From positions 1 to 31,650 of the forward strand of contig NZ_CAADXO010000047.1 of NCBI RefSeq assembly GCF_900753045.1: a DNA stretch of 31,650 bases, read 5' to 3'. The notes beneath the pieces are model-generated. The model had not been told where the DNA came from, did not search any database, and saw only the letters and a program-made list of their open reading frames with translations. The stretch is from an uncultured Phascolarctobacterium sp. (GTDB lineage Bacteria; Bacillota; Negativicutes; Acidaminococcales; Acidaminococcaceae). Shown piece by piece: positions 1 to 8,378 of the stretch (within the stretch, counting starts at the first letter, position 1; every line of letters begins with the position of its first letter). The position numbers were made by a program, and so were the translations under genes.

Positions 1-25
1 AGTTCAATCCTGGTCATCAGCTCCA
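1..25 (+). tRNA. 3' end of a tRNA (partial; probably tRNA-Thr)
   Basis: The first 25 bases read as the end of a tRNA. They hold the last bases of the T-stem, a 7-nt T-loop TTCAATC (3-9), the T-stem 3' strand CTGGT (10-14), the acceptor 3' strand CATCAGC (15-21), discriminator T22 and an encoded CCA (23-25). The matching acceptor 5' strand would be GCTGATG. A U73 discriminator with this acceptor suggests tRNA-Thr, but the anticodon lies outside the window. Only 3 nt separate it from the next tRNA, so the two are probably co-transcribed. Confidence 0.7.
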
Positions 26-28
26 AAT

Positions 29-105
29 GGCGGCGTAGCTCAGTTGGCTAGAGCATGCGGTTCATACCCGCAGTGTCCGCGGTTCGAATCCGTGCGCCGC
101 CACCA
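29..105 (+). tRNA. tRNA-Met (CAU anticodon, elongator type)
   Basis: A full 77-nt cloverleaf can be drawn. The acceptor GGCGGCG (29-35) pairs with CGCCGCC (95-101); the D-arm is GCTC/GAGC; the anticodon stem TGCGG/CCGCA encloses TTCATAC with anticodon CAT at 63-65; the T-arm CGCGG/CCGTG carries loop TTCGAAT; discriminator A102 is followed by an encoded CCA. The first acceptor pair is G-C and the anticodon stem lacks the three G-C pairs typical of initiators, which argues for elongator Met. A CAU anticodon could also be tRNA-Ile2 after lysidine modification, but the overall sequence fits elongator Met better. Confidence 0.95.
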
Positions 106-115
106 ACTGCAATTC

Positions 116-147
116 AAGACTTCCAAGAAATTGGGAGTCTTTTTTTG
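116..147 (+). terminator. Rho-independent terminator of the tRNA unit
   Basis: A 9-bp stem (116-124 with 133-141, one G-U pair) and an 8-nt loop are followed directly by a T tract. It sits 10 bp after the CCA of tRNA-Met. Confidence 0.85.
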
Positions 148-261
148 TTATCTGCAACAGGGAAAGGGAATATAAAATATGCTGTTTCGTAGCATGTAGA
201 ATTTCTTGTTAGCTTTAAAACTTTCATATAAAAATAAGTTTCAACAGTTTTCGTACTTTTC

Positions 262-290
262 TTGACTGTGCAGTCATTACATGATATACT
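262..290 (+). promoter_or_regulatory. Promoter with overlapping palindrome, upstream of the TonB receptor gene
   Basis: The -35 box TTGACT (262-267) and -10 box TATACT (285-290) are 17 bp apart, close to the sigma-70/A consensus. The palindrome TGACTGTGCAGTCA (263-276, 6-bp arms) covers the -35 box and part of the spacer, an ideal place for a repressor. The transcript would carry a leader of about 145 nt containing a possible hairpin (GCTATG 376-381 with CATAGC 408-413). The cognate regulator is not in the window. The palindrome does not look like a classical Fur box. Confidence 0.7.
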
Positions 291-442
291 TATAAACAGT
301 ATTAATTCCGAAAACATATAAAGATACAAGAAATATATATGTCTGAATAAACATATGTAAAAATGACTGGTTTTGGCTATGGCGGACTTTGCCGAATTTT
401 AATCTGTCATAGCTGTGATTGGTATATATTTTAAGGAGTGGT

Positions 443-2561
443 ATGAGTATGCAGAAAAAAGATCTTTCCAAGTTAGTCCTGACAACCCTGTTGACCGGCA
501 GTGTACTGTGGGGGGGGGACGGTATTTGCTGCTGAAGAGAATTTACAAGAATTTTCTTTGGACACAATGGTTGTTACCGCAACTAGAACACAGATGACTG
601 TTAAGGAAACCCCTGCTACCGTAGAGATTGTTGACAGCAAAAAGCTGGAGCAGACACAGGCTAAAACCTTGCATGATGCTTTAAAGGGCGCTTTAGGCGT
701 TAATGTATTCAACGATTTCCAGGGACGCAGTAATGTCAGCATCCGCGGCAGTGAATCCCGTCACGTACTGATTATGGTTGACGGCAAGCGTTTGGGCGGC
801 GAGGCTGCTTACAACTCTGCCAATGCCTGGGATGTAGACCGTATCCGCATGGAGGATGTTGAAAGAGTAGAAATTATCCGCGGACCTGCAGGCGCACTGT
901 ATGGCAGTGATGCAATGGGCGGTGTAATTAACGTTATTACCAAAACTCCGGACAAAACAACTGCTGATGTAAATTATGAATACGGCTGGTATGAGGACGG
1001 CAAGGGCGCAGGCTATAAGGGCAACCTGTATCTGCAAGGCGCTGAAGGCCACTATTCCTATAAAATCAACGCCGGCCTGAATAAAAACAGACCGTATTTG
1101 GATCCCAAAGGCAGCGGAGATTCCATGAACTTTTATGGCAAGCAGCAGCCGCTTTCTTTGAATGTAGGCTATAAATTCGATAATGGCAATGAATTAAGCG
1201 TAGATTTCAGCAAGATTAAAGAAGACAATCAAAAGTCTACTACCAGCACAACTGTTATGATGCCCGGTAAGGTATGGCAGGATAAGGTACAGACAATTTA
1301 CAACGATAATAAGCGTACCGACTATGCTATTACTTATAAGGGCTCCGATAATAAGCAGGACTGGATGTTCAGAGCTTATAAATCAGTATTCGACAAGAAC
1401 TATAAAAACCAGAATCTTACCCGCATGACGATGATGGGCAGACCGGGTAAGTGGACTCTGCAGGCTCCGAAGATTGATACCGTTAAACGTACCTTGAGCG
1501 TTATTGAAGGCAAGGACACCTTCAACCTGAGCGACAAGAATAAGCTGACCGCCGGTTTTGAATATCGTAAGGATGAGAGTGAGGGTACACGCTTAAAGAA
1601 ACCTAACACATCTTTGGGTGGCGCAAGTGCTCATGATGCTTTTGATAAAGCAGCTATTAATTATATGGCAGCATATGTTCAGGATGAATTCAGACCGAAT
1701 GATAAATGGCTGATTATTCCTTCCGTACGTTTCGACCACAGTGATCAGTTCAGCAACAAGCTGACCAGTAACCTGGCTGCAACCTATAATGCTGCCGATG
1801 ATGTACGTATTAAGGCTGTAGTAGGTCAGGGCTATAAAACTCCGACTGTAAACGACTTGTACATTTTCTGGGAAATGTATGCCGCAAATCCGGGTGGCAA
1901 AGGCCAATTCTATGTTGGTAACCCTGATCTGAAACCGGAAAAATCCTTAAGCTATGAATTATCCGTTGAAAAGGATTGGGGCGACAGATCTACCGTTCAT
2001 CTGGGCGTATTCAGAAGTGACGTTAAGGATTTGATCAGCACCTATTGGACAGGTAAGCTGACCGATGATGATCCGAATCTGTATCCGGGTGTCAAAGGCG
2101 ATATGATTATGGCGTACAAGAATATTCCTGAAGCAACTCTGCAGGGCGTAGAGCTGTACGGTTCTCACAGACTGGGCAAGAATATTTATCTGAATGCCGG
2201 TTACACCTTCCTGGATGCTAAGGACAAAACTGCCGGAACTCGTCTGAAAGACAGAGCTAAGCATCAGGTAACCTTCGGCGTTTCCTATCAGCCGGAAAAT
2301 ATTTATGCTTGGGACCTGAGCTTTGACCTTGTATCTAACATCGGCTACTACTTCAATAATGGCGATAAGAGCACCATGGGCAACTTCGTTTACGAAACCA
2401 AGGACTTCACCATTGCCAATATCATGGCTTCAAGACATCTCAACAAGGATACCAAGATTTATCTGGGCATTGACAACATCAGCAATCACCAGAACTTTGG
2501 CCCGTATTCTGACGGCAATCTCGGTCGCTTGTACAGAGTTGGTATGGAATATAAATTCTAA
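443..2561 (+). CDS. TonB-dependent outer-membrane receptor (probable haem receptor), out of frame at a poly-G tract
   Basis: This is a TonB-dependent receptor that would import haem or another metal chelate across the outer membrane. The long frame shows a TonB-box-like DTMVVTATR, a plug domain with the motif VERVEIIRGPAGALYGSDA followed by GGVINVITKT, a barrel with NPDLKPEKS, and the terminal aromatic residue typical of barrel insertion (EYKF). That frame has no well-placed start: the first possible codon, GTG 501, has no ribosome binding site and lies inside the signal peptide. The real start is ATG 443 (or ATG 449) after AAGGAG (433-438). It encodes a clear signal peptide (MSMQKKDLSKLVLTTLLTG...) but runs out of frame at nine G residues (510-518) and stops at 533-535. 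Removing one G joins the two frames into about 705 aa with cleavage near VFA-AEEN. The gene is therefore either phase-variable and off here, or holds a one-base sequencing error. Substrate assignment rests on the downstream genes. Confidence 0.85.
510..518 (+). repeat. Homopolymer G9 tract in signal-peptide region (candidate phase-variation switch)
   Basis: Nine consecutive G residues lie inside the codons for the hydrophobic core/cleavage region of the TonB receptor signal peptide. Tracts of 8 or 11 G would put the start in frame with the receptor; 9 or 10 G would truncate translation shortly afterwards. Poly-G tracts of this size are known slipped-strand switches in Campylobacter and Neisseria surface genes. 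Confidence 0.75.
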
Positions 2562-2588
2562 ACATAGCGGTAAAGCAAAAGAACAAAT

Positions 2589-2616
2589 AAAGCAGGCCCG
2601 ATGGCCTGCTTTGTTT
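2589..2616 (+). terminator. Terminator/attenuator between the receptor and binding-protein genes
   Basis: A perfect 10-bp stem (2589-2598 with 2603-2612), loop CGAT, is followed by a short T-rich run broken by G. The next gene starts 22 bp later with no clear promoter of its own, so this may lower rather than end transcription into the rest of the operon. Confidence 0.7.
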
Positions 2617-2634
2617 GCCTAACGAGGAAGTATT

Positions 2635-3597
2635 ATGCGAAAAATTTTCAGTTTCATTTTAACCGTTCTTATGGTATGCTTATGTATAAGCGGTTGCTCA
2701 CCGCTAACTGGTAACTCCGGTTCGGGCAGCGCAGTAAAAATTACCGATGATAACCAGCGTATTGTTACCCTGAAGAAGGTTCCGGAAAGAATCGTTGTCC
2801 TGTCCCCGTCATTCTTAGAGCTGGTGGAGGCTGTCGACGGCAAGGTTGTCGGCCGCGCCAAAACACAGGTAGGCAAGGTGCCTGCTTTTGCCAAGGATGC
2901 TGCCGAGGTAGGCTTTATCTTTAATATTAACGTAGAAAAAATCGTGGAGCTGAAGCCTGATCTGGTAATTGCTTACAAGGGCATGCACGAGCGTCATCTG
3001 CATACCTTGGAATCCAACAATATTCCCGTTGTTGTGCTGAATCTGAAATCCTATGAGGATGTTAAGCATAGCATGCTTACCATAGGCAAGATAATGCGTA
3101 AGGATGACAAGGCGCAGAAGGTTGTGGCAAATCTTGATAAGGATATCAATGCTACAGTAAGCAAGCTGCCTAAAAGCGAGCGCAGCGTAGCGATTCTGCA
3201 CACCACCAGCATGGGCATTACCATGGAAAAGGAAACAAGTATTGCCGGCTGCTGTGCCAAAATGCTTAAACTGCGTAACGTAGTACAGGGAGAAACCAAA
3301 CCTGTCAGCGGACCGATGGGAGCTCAGCCTGACAAGGCTCCCTACAGCTTGGAGGATTTGCTGGAGAAAAATCCGCAGGTAATCTTTATCACCTCTATGG
3401 GTGCGCCCAGAGATAGTGAGGGTAATCCTAAGCTGGAGATTATGAGCAATCCGGCGTGGAATTCCATTGATGCGGTAAAAAATAAGCAGGTATTTTTCCT
3501 GCCGGATGATTTGTTCCTGCTTAATCCGGGCTTGGAATATCCTAAGGCAGTACGCTATATGGCAGCAAAAATGTATCCTGAGGCAGTAAAGGAGTAG
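2635..3597 (+). CDS. Periplasmic haem/iron-chelate binding lipoprotein (Peripla_BP_2 family, HmuT/BtuF-like)
   Basis: A 320-aa substrate-binding lipoprotein of a class-III (siderophore/haem/cobalamin type) ABC importer. An 18-residue hydrophobic signal leads to the lipobox ISGC with lipidated Cys21. The fold signature follows: PERIVVLSPSFLELVEAV near residues 50-67, a second block with VEKIVELKPDLVIAYKG, and a C-terminal segment ending in NPGLEYPKAVRYMA. Start ATG 2635 follows GAGGAAG. The gene lies between the TonB receptor and a haem-degrading radical SAM enzyme, so haem is the most likely ligand; cobalamin or a siderophore remains possible. No matching permease or ATPase of this importer class is in the window. 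Confidence 0.8.
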   Translation: MRKIFSFILTVLMVCLCISGCSPLTGNSGSGSAVKITDDNQRIVTLKKVPERIVVLSPSFLELVEAVDGKVVGRAKTQVGKVPAFAKDAAEVGFIFNINVEKIVELKPDLVIAYKGMHERHLHTLESNNIPVVVLNLKSYEDVKHSMLTIGKIMRKDDKAQKVVANLDKDINATVSKLPKSERSVAILHTTSMGITMEKETSIAGCCAKMLKLRNVVQGETKPVSGPMGAQPDKAPYSLEDLLEKNPQVIFITSMGAPRDSEGNPKLEIMSNPAWNSIDAVKNKQVFFLPDDLFLLNPGLEYPKAVRYMAAKMYPEAVKE

Positions 3598-3601
3598 GGC
3601 G

Positions 3602-5014
3602 ATGACTGATTATGCAAAAAATATTCAGGCGTTTTATGAGCGCGATGATTATAAGGCTCTTGCCGGCCAGCCGGGGGCTGCTGCTGTGGAAGCAAGCTTT
3701 AAGGATTTGACCTATGTTCCGCGCAAGACCAAACCGTTGCCGGGGATGATGGCCGGGACGATGCTGCAGGAGTTTGCTTTGCAGCCTGCGCAGCCGACGG
3801 CGCTGTATCTGCATATTCCGTTCTGCAATCTGCGCTGTTCCTATTGCAGCTTTTACCGCAATCCATTTGAGGCGGAGCAGGTGGAAGAATATGTGCAGGC
3901 GCTTTTGGCGGAGCTGGATTTCCTGCAGCAGCAGGGTGTTTTCGCCAAACAAAGACCGGAAGCGGTTTTTTTTGGCGGAGGTACGCCGTCCGTGCTGAAT
4001 CCGGCGCAGGTCAGCGCGCTGCTGAACAAAATTCACAGTGTAGCAAAGCTGGCGGATGATTGCGAGGTAACCTTTGAAAGCAGTATTTATGATTTGTCTG
4101 CGGATAAGCTGGATGCCTGTATTGCCGGCGGTGTAAACCGCTTCAGCTTCGGCGTGCAGGCCTTTGATACGCATTTGCGCCGCTCCTTAGGCAGGCTGAA
4201 TGCGAAGGAAGAAGTAACGGCCAAGCTCGAAGAGGTGGCAGCTAAAGGCGTCAAGGTTATCATCGACCTGATTTACGGCCTCAACGGCCAGACGCAGGCC
4301 ATGCTGCTGGACGATATCAGAACGGCGTTGGCCTGCGGCGTGAGCGGCATGGATTTGTACAAGCTACAGATTATGCCTAAATCTCCCTTAGGTCAGGCGA
4401 TTGCCAAGGGCAACATCAAATATGAATATAACGACAGAATGCTGGCGGAAATGTTCGTTGGTGCTGATGCGCTGCTCGCGGAGCAGGGAGCAAAGTCGCT
4501 GAGCTGCTGCCATTGGGCAATGCGCGAGGATGAACGCAGCGGTTACAATACGTTAGTTAAGAGCGGTGCGAATATCATTACCTGCGGTGCGGCCTGCGGC
4601 GGTCACATGGGAATGTACAATTATATGAAGACTATGGACCGAAGCGACTATGTAAAAAAGGCTATGTCCGGACAGTACGCTGTCATGGGCATGGGCAAGC
4701 ATAACGAAAATTATCTGCTGCTCGAAAAGCTGTCCGGACAGTGTGATTCCGGCAGACTTGATTTTGCTTTGCTAAAGCAGTATAGCGATGCAGATTGGGA
4801 AAAACTTTTTGCGCCGCTGTTGGAGCAGTGGGAGCGTTTGAATCTGCTTTACGCTGTGGATAGCAAGTATTATTTTACAGCGAAGGGCAAATATTACTAT
4901 CGTCAGATGGACAGAGTGCTGCTGACGGCTGCGGAATGCGCGCTTTACGGCAAACCGGGACTGATGGAGCAGGCAGGCCAGAAGATGATGGGCATTATGA
5001 AGAATATGAAATAA
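3602..5014 (+). CDS. Radical SAM haem-utilization enzyme, ChuW/HutW/HmuW type (anaerobic haem degradation)
   Basis: A 470-aa HemN-related radical SAM protein. The cluster motif is visible as PFCNLRCSYCSF with Cys75, Cys79 and Cys82 (CxxxCxxC). It is followed by the SAM-binding FFGGGTPS near residue 123 and NRFSFGVQAF near residue 180. A HemN-like C-terminal region follows, with the HutW-type stretch containing ITCGAACGGHMGMYNY. In ChuW of E. coli O157 and HmuW of Fusobacterium, members of this family methylate and open the haem ring without oxygen, releasing iron and a linear tetrapyrrole. Coproporphyrinogen dehydrogenase (HemN) and HemW are the alternatives, but the approximately 70-residue N-terminal extension before the cluster and the neighbours favour haem breakdown. 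Its AGGAG site overlaps the end of the preceding gene, 4 bp away. The code for VFFGG includes a T8 run (3966-3973), in frame. Confidence 0.85.
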   Translation: MTDYAKNIQAFYERDDYKALAGQPGAAAVEASFKDLTYVPRKTKPLPGMMAGTMLQEFALQPAQPTALYLHIPFCNLRCSYCSFYRNPFEAEQVEEYVQALLAELDFLQQQGVFAKQRPEAVFFGGGTPSVLNPAQVSALLNKIHSVAKLADDCEVTFESSIYDLSADKLDACIAGGVNRFSFGVQAFDTHLRRSLGRLNAKEEVTAKLEEVAAKGVKVIIDLIYGLNGQTQAMLLDDIRTALACGVSGMDLYKLQIMPKSPLGQAIAKGNIKYEYNDRMLAEMFVGADALLAEQGAKSLSCCHWAMREDERSGYNTLVKSGANIITCGAACGGHMGMYNYMKTMDRSDYVKKAMSGQYAVMGMGKHNENYLLLEKLSGQCDSGRLDFALLKQYSDADWEKLFAPLLEQWERLNLLYAVDSKYYFTAKGKYYYRQMDRVLLTAAECALYGKPGLMEQAGQKMMGIMKNMK

Positions 5015-5029
5015 AAGGAGTGTACTACT

Positions 5030-5560
5030 ATGCAGGACATTTTAATCGTTTATGACAGCAAAACCGGTAATACGGAAAAGGTTGCCAAGGCTCTGGCTGA
5101 GGCTGCAGGCGAACGCTGCGTGTTGGCGCAGGTTGACGCTGCTCCGGCTGCGGATGACTTCGCTGTTGTTGTGGCAGGTTATTGGGTTGACAAGGGCGCA
5201 CCGAATGCGAAGATGAAAAAATATCTGGAGAATTTGCACGGTAAAAAGGTAGTGCTGTTCCAAACTTTGGGTGCAGACCCGGCGAGCGACCACGCTGTAA
5301 GCTCCCTGGTAAATGCAGGCGTATTAATGAACAAGGACTGCAAGGTATTGGGTACTTTATCTATCCGCGGTGCGATTGACCCGGCGCTGATTGCCATGAT
5401 GCGCAAGATGCCGGCAGGCAGCCCGCACAGCCCCAGCCCCGAGAGCGAAGCCCGTTGGGCCGCAGCTGCAAGCCATCCGGATGCAGAGGACCTGGCAAAG
5501 GCCAAGAGCTTTATGCAGGGATTTTTGGCTATGTATGACAAGTTTTTGAAGATGATGTAA
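5030..5560 (+). CDS. Flavodoxin, likely electron donor to the radical SAM enzyme (HmuF-like)
   Basis: A 176-aa flavodoxin. The N-terminus ILIVYDSKTGNTEKVA is the FMN-phosphate-binding loop after strand 1; GYWVDKGAPN near residues 50-59 and FQTLGADP near residue 78 correspond to the other two FMN loops. It starts at ATG 5030 after AAAAGGAG, 15 bp past the radical SAM gene, so the two are translated from one message. In the Fusobacterium hmu locus a flavodoxin supplies the electrons for radical SAM haem cleavage; the same role is inferred here. A donor to another reductase (BilS-like) is an alternative. Confidence 0.8.
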   Translation: MQDILIVYDSKTGNTEKVAKALAEAAGERCVLAQVDAAPAADDFAVVVAGYWVDKGAPNAKMKKYLENLHGKKVVLFQTLGADPASDHAVSSLVNAGVLMNKDCKVLGTLSIRGAIDPALIAMMRKMPAGSPHSPSPESEARWAAAASHPDAEDLAKAKSFMQGFLAMYDKFLKMM

Positions 5561-5593
5561 GAGCAGTACTTCATATAAGAACAGTGTTTGATA

Positions 5594-5630
5594 ATGCGCA
5601 GTCGCAGTTTGGCTGCGCATTTATTATTGT
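5594..5630 (+). terminator. Terminator of the haem operon
   Basis: An 8-bp stem ATGCGCAG (5594-5601) pairs with CTGCGCAT (5613-5620), then a T-rich run TTATTATT, 33 bp after the flavodoxin stop. Confidence 0.75.
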
Positions 5631-5683
5631 AAAAGCATTTTAAGGCAGAAAAATTTAAACGATGAACTAAAAGTGTAGAAGTA

Positions 5684-5728
5684 TTGACAAATTTGTGTCT
5701 TGCGTAAAGTTCTTTCATAGTGTACAAT
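5684..5728 (+). promoter_or_regulatory. Promoter region of the dpp operon
   Basis: The best pair is TTGCGT (5700-5705) and TACAAT (5723-5728) with a 17-bp spacer and an extended TG. A consensus-like TTGACA (5684-5689) lies just upstream and could be the -35 box for TAAAGT (5705-5710, 15-bp spacer). Which is used cannot be decided by eye. Confidence 0.55.
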
Positions 5729-5769
5729 GGAAGTAGTCATAAAATGCAATTTTGAAAGGAAGGTGCATT

Positions 5770-7332
5770 ATGAAAAAATTATTAGTATTCCTCATGGCGG
5801 CTTTGATGATCGTTGCTATGGCTGTAGCAGGCTGCGGCGGCGATGACAAAAAAGCTGACAACGGCAGTACTGCACACAAGGAGAAGCTGGTTATCGGTAC
5901 CGATGCCGATATCAACAACCTTAACCTGCAAAAACAACAGGACGCTGCCAACAACGTTATTCTGAAGAACACTCACCAGACTCTGGTATTCTTCAATAAC
6001 GGCTCTCAGGGCAAGGAGCGTTTCGGCCCCGGTCTGGCTACCGACTGGAAGTTCGTTGATGATACCCATATCATCATGAACCTGCGTAAAGACGTATACT
6101 TCAACGACGGTAAAAAGACTCCGATGACTGCAGATGACGTTAAATTCACCCTGGATATGGCAATGAAAAACGTTATCAAATCCGCTCTGGCAGGCTATGT
6201 AAAATGTACCGTTAAAGACAAATATCAGATTGAAATCGAAATCAGCTCCTATAACAACGAGTTCATTCAATCTCTGTCCTCCGTTCCTCTGTCCATCCAA
6301 TCCAAAAAGGCTTATGATGATGGCGTAAAAGAGCCGTGGCTTATCGGCACCGGCCCTTACAAATATGACAAATGGGTTCAAGGCGAATATTGCCGTCTGA
6401 CCAAGGTTAAGGATTATTGGGGCAACAACCTGCCTGCAACCGAAAACTTTGCTCCCGGCGTATCCGATATCATCGAATTCCGTCCTATGATCGAAGCTTC
6501 TGCTCGCGTAATGGCTCTGCAGGCCGGCGAAATCGATGTATGCGTAAATCCGCCTATCAGCGATCTGAAATTCCTGAAGGACGACGACAAGATTACCGTA
6601 TTCGAACAACCCGGTACCCGTCTGTTCTACTTCGCATTCAATGTTGAAAAGAAACCGTGGGATAACCAAAAACTGCGTCAGGCTGTTGCTTGCGCAATCG
6701 ACAAGAAATCCGTTCTGGACGCTGCTCTGAATGGCAAAGGCACTCTGCAAAAAACCATTCTGAACCGTGGTCTGTGGGGCTTCTATGATGAAATGCCCGG
6801 CTATGACTACAATCTGGAGCGTGCTAAACAGCTGATGAAGGAATCCGGCGTAACCGGTCCTATCAAAACAACTCTGACCTATGCAACCGGCGCTCCCTAT
6901 GAGCAGATTGCAACTGTTATCCAAGCTAACCTGGCACAAATCGGTATTACCGTAGATCTGGTTCCGATGGAGCAAGCTGCTCTGAAGGCTGCCTGCAAGG
7001 ACGGCAAACAAACCCTGTTCCTGTGGCGCTGGAACGAAGACTCCAAGGTTGACTTCGTATATCGCGATCTGTTCTACACCGGTTCCGGTTCCAACTATCA
7101 TCACTTCTCCGATCCGAAGGCTGATAAGCTGATTGATGATGTTGCAACCCTGAAGGATCAGAACAAACGCATGGAAGCTGGCGTTGAGCTGCAAAAATAC
7201 CTGGTTGACGAATGCCCGCAGGTTCCTCTGTACATTGCTAACCTGGTAGTTGCCTACAATAAAAACCTGAAAGGTCAATATTTCTACGGCGGCGGCAACC
7301 ACGATTGGCGTCATGCTTATATCGCTAAATAA
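5770..7332 (+). CDS. dppA: Dipeptide/oligopeptide ABC transporter substrate-binding lipoprotein (SBP_bac_5, DppA/OppA-like)
   Basis: A 520-aa binding lipoprotein. After MKKLLVFLMAALMIVAMA comes the lipobox VAGC, then the SBP family 5 fold: LVIGTDADINNLN, the GPGLATDWKFVDD and NLRKDVYFNDG motif, GTGPYKYDKW, and a C-terminal part with PLYIANLVVAYNKNLKG. It opens a complete dpp-type importer. Start ATG 5770 sits behind GAAAGGAAGG; a TTG at 5752 is in frame but has no ribosome site. The strong codon bias suggests high expression. Substrate is not certain: di/oligopeptides or glutathione fit, and E. coli Dpp also imports haem. Confidence 0.85.
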   Translation: MKKLLVFLMAALMIVAMAVAGCGGDDKKADNGSTAHKEKLVIGTDADINNLNLQKQQDAANNVILKNTHQTLVFFNNGSQGKERFGPGLATDWKFVDDTHIIMNLRKDVYFNDGKKTPMTADDVKFTLDMAMKNVIKSALAGYVKCTVKDKYQIEIEISSYNNEFIQSLSSVPLSIQSKKAYDDGVKEPWLIGTGPYKYDKWVQGEYCRLTKVKDYWGNNLPATENFAPGVSDIIEFRPMIEASARVMALQAGEIDVCVNPPISDLKFLKDDDKITVFEQPGTRLFYFAFNVEKKPWDNQKLRQAVACAIDKKSVLDAALNGKGTLQKTILNRGLWGFYDEMPGYDYNLERAKQLMKESGVTGPIKTTLTYATGAPYEQIATVIQANLAQIGITVDLVPMEQAALKAACKDGKQTLFLWRWNEDSKVDFVYRDLFYTGSGSNYHHFSDPKADKLIDDVATLKDQNKRMEAGVELQKYLVDECPQVPLYIANLVVAYNKNLKGQYFYGGGNHDWRHAYIAK

Positions 7333-7358
7333 TTTTGCTGAAAATTTTACAAAGGCGT

Positions 7359-7390
7359 AAAACAAGGGAGGCGTAGTCCTCTCTTGTTTT
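7359..7390 (+). terminator. Intercistronic stem-loop after dppA (attenuator or 3' stabiliser)
   Basis: A 13-bp stem (7359-7371 with 7378-7390, one G-U pair) with a 6-nt loop ends in TTTTATC. Such hairpins are common after binding-protein genes and let the binding protein be made in excess over the membrane parts. Confidence 0.7.
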
Positions 7391-7437
7391 ATCATAGCAC
7401 CTTTTAATTTGAGTTTTACCGAAAGGAGCTTTGTTGA

Positions 7438-8373
7438 ATGCTTAAATATGTTATCAACAGACTCCTCAGTTTGATTCCGGTAATTTTAGTAACCTCTTTT
7501 CTGATTTACTGGGCAATGAGTCTTACTGAGGGTGACCCCGCAATGATGATTGCCGGCGACGGCGCTTCTAAGGAAATGATTGATCAGATTCGCCATGATC
7601 TTGGTCTGGACCAGCCTTTCCTGCTGCAATATTTTAACTATATGAGAGGTATGCTTGTAGGTGATATGGGCAAATCCTATGTAACCAACAAGGACGTATT
7701 CCATACCTTCTTCCAATATCTGCCGAACACCCTGTATCTGGGCGGCGCTGCTGTTATTATTGCTACTCTGGTATCCATTCCTCTTGGTATCTACACCGCT
7801 ATCCACCAGAACACCTGGAAGGATACCGCAGGCATGATTTTCGCACTGTTCGGTACCTCCATGCCTAACTTCTGGCTGGGCCTGATGCTGATTATTATCT
7901 TTGCTCTGCATCTGAGATTATTCCCGACCGGCGGCAACTTCGGCTGGAAGAGCCTGGTTCTGCCTGCAGTAACCGTTGGCTTCGGTCTGGCAGCTTTGAT
8001 TACCCGTATTACCCGCTCCTCCATGCTGGACGTTATGCGTCAGGATTATATGACCACCGCGCGTGCTAAAGGTTGCAGCGAGCATCGTGTAATCTACAAG
8101 CATGGCCTGAAAAACGCACTGATTCCTATTATCACTGCTATCGGTCTGCAAATGTCCCTGGTTATCACCGGCTCCGTACTGGCTGAAACCGTATTCAGCT
8201 GGCCCGGTATCGGCCGTCTGGTATACGAATCCATCACCAGACGTGATATTCCGATGGTAACAGGTTCTATTATTCTGTGTTCTATTTTGATGTGCCTGAT
8301 TAACCTGGTTGTCGATCTGGTATACGCATTCTTTGATCCGCGTATCAAGGCACAGTATAGCAAGAAGGGGTGA
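7438..8373 (+). CDS. dppB: Dipeptide ABC transporter permease, DppB family
   Basis: A 311-aa inner-membrane permease starting with the family N-terminus MLKYVINRLLSLIPVILVTSF and carrying GDPAMMIAG, LGLDQPFLLQYFNYM and the cytoplasmic coupling helix (EAA loop) region DYMTTARAKG...RVIYKHGLKNALIPI. Six transmembrane segments are evident. GAAAGGAG precedes ATG 7438. It pairs with the next gene to form the channel. Length is normal for the family (about 305-340). Confidence 0.9.
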   Translation: MLKYVINRLLSLIPVILVTSFLIYWAMSLTEGDPAMMIAGDGASKEMIDQIRHDLGLDQPFLLQYFNYMRGMLVGDMGKSYVTNKDVFHTFFQYLPNTLYLGGAAVIIATLVSIPLGIYTAIHQNTWKDTAGMIFALFGTSMPNFWLGLMLIIIFALHLRLFPTGGNFGWKSLVLPAVTVGFGLAALITRITRSSMLDVMRQDYMTTARAKGCSEHRVIYKHGLKNALIPIITAIGLQMSLVITGSVLAETVFSWPGIGRLVYESITRRDIPMVTGSIILCSILMCLINLVVDLVYAFFDPRIKAQYSKKG

Positions 8374-8378
8374 GGAAG

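Noticed and set aside
501..503. GTG 501 as the start of the TonB receptor
   Set aside because: It has no ribosome binding site and would remove most of the signal peptide, while ATG 443/449 has both, one base out of frame.
3966..3973. T8 run in the radical SAM gene as another phase switch
   Set aside because: The frame is intact, the run encodes the conserved Phe-Phe before GGGTPS, and T8 alone is weak evidence of switching.
5782..7395. 537-codon open frame antisense to dppA
   Set aside because: It mirrors a highly codon-biased gene, lacks a ribosome site, and its product resembles no protein; a by-product of codon bias on the other strand.
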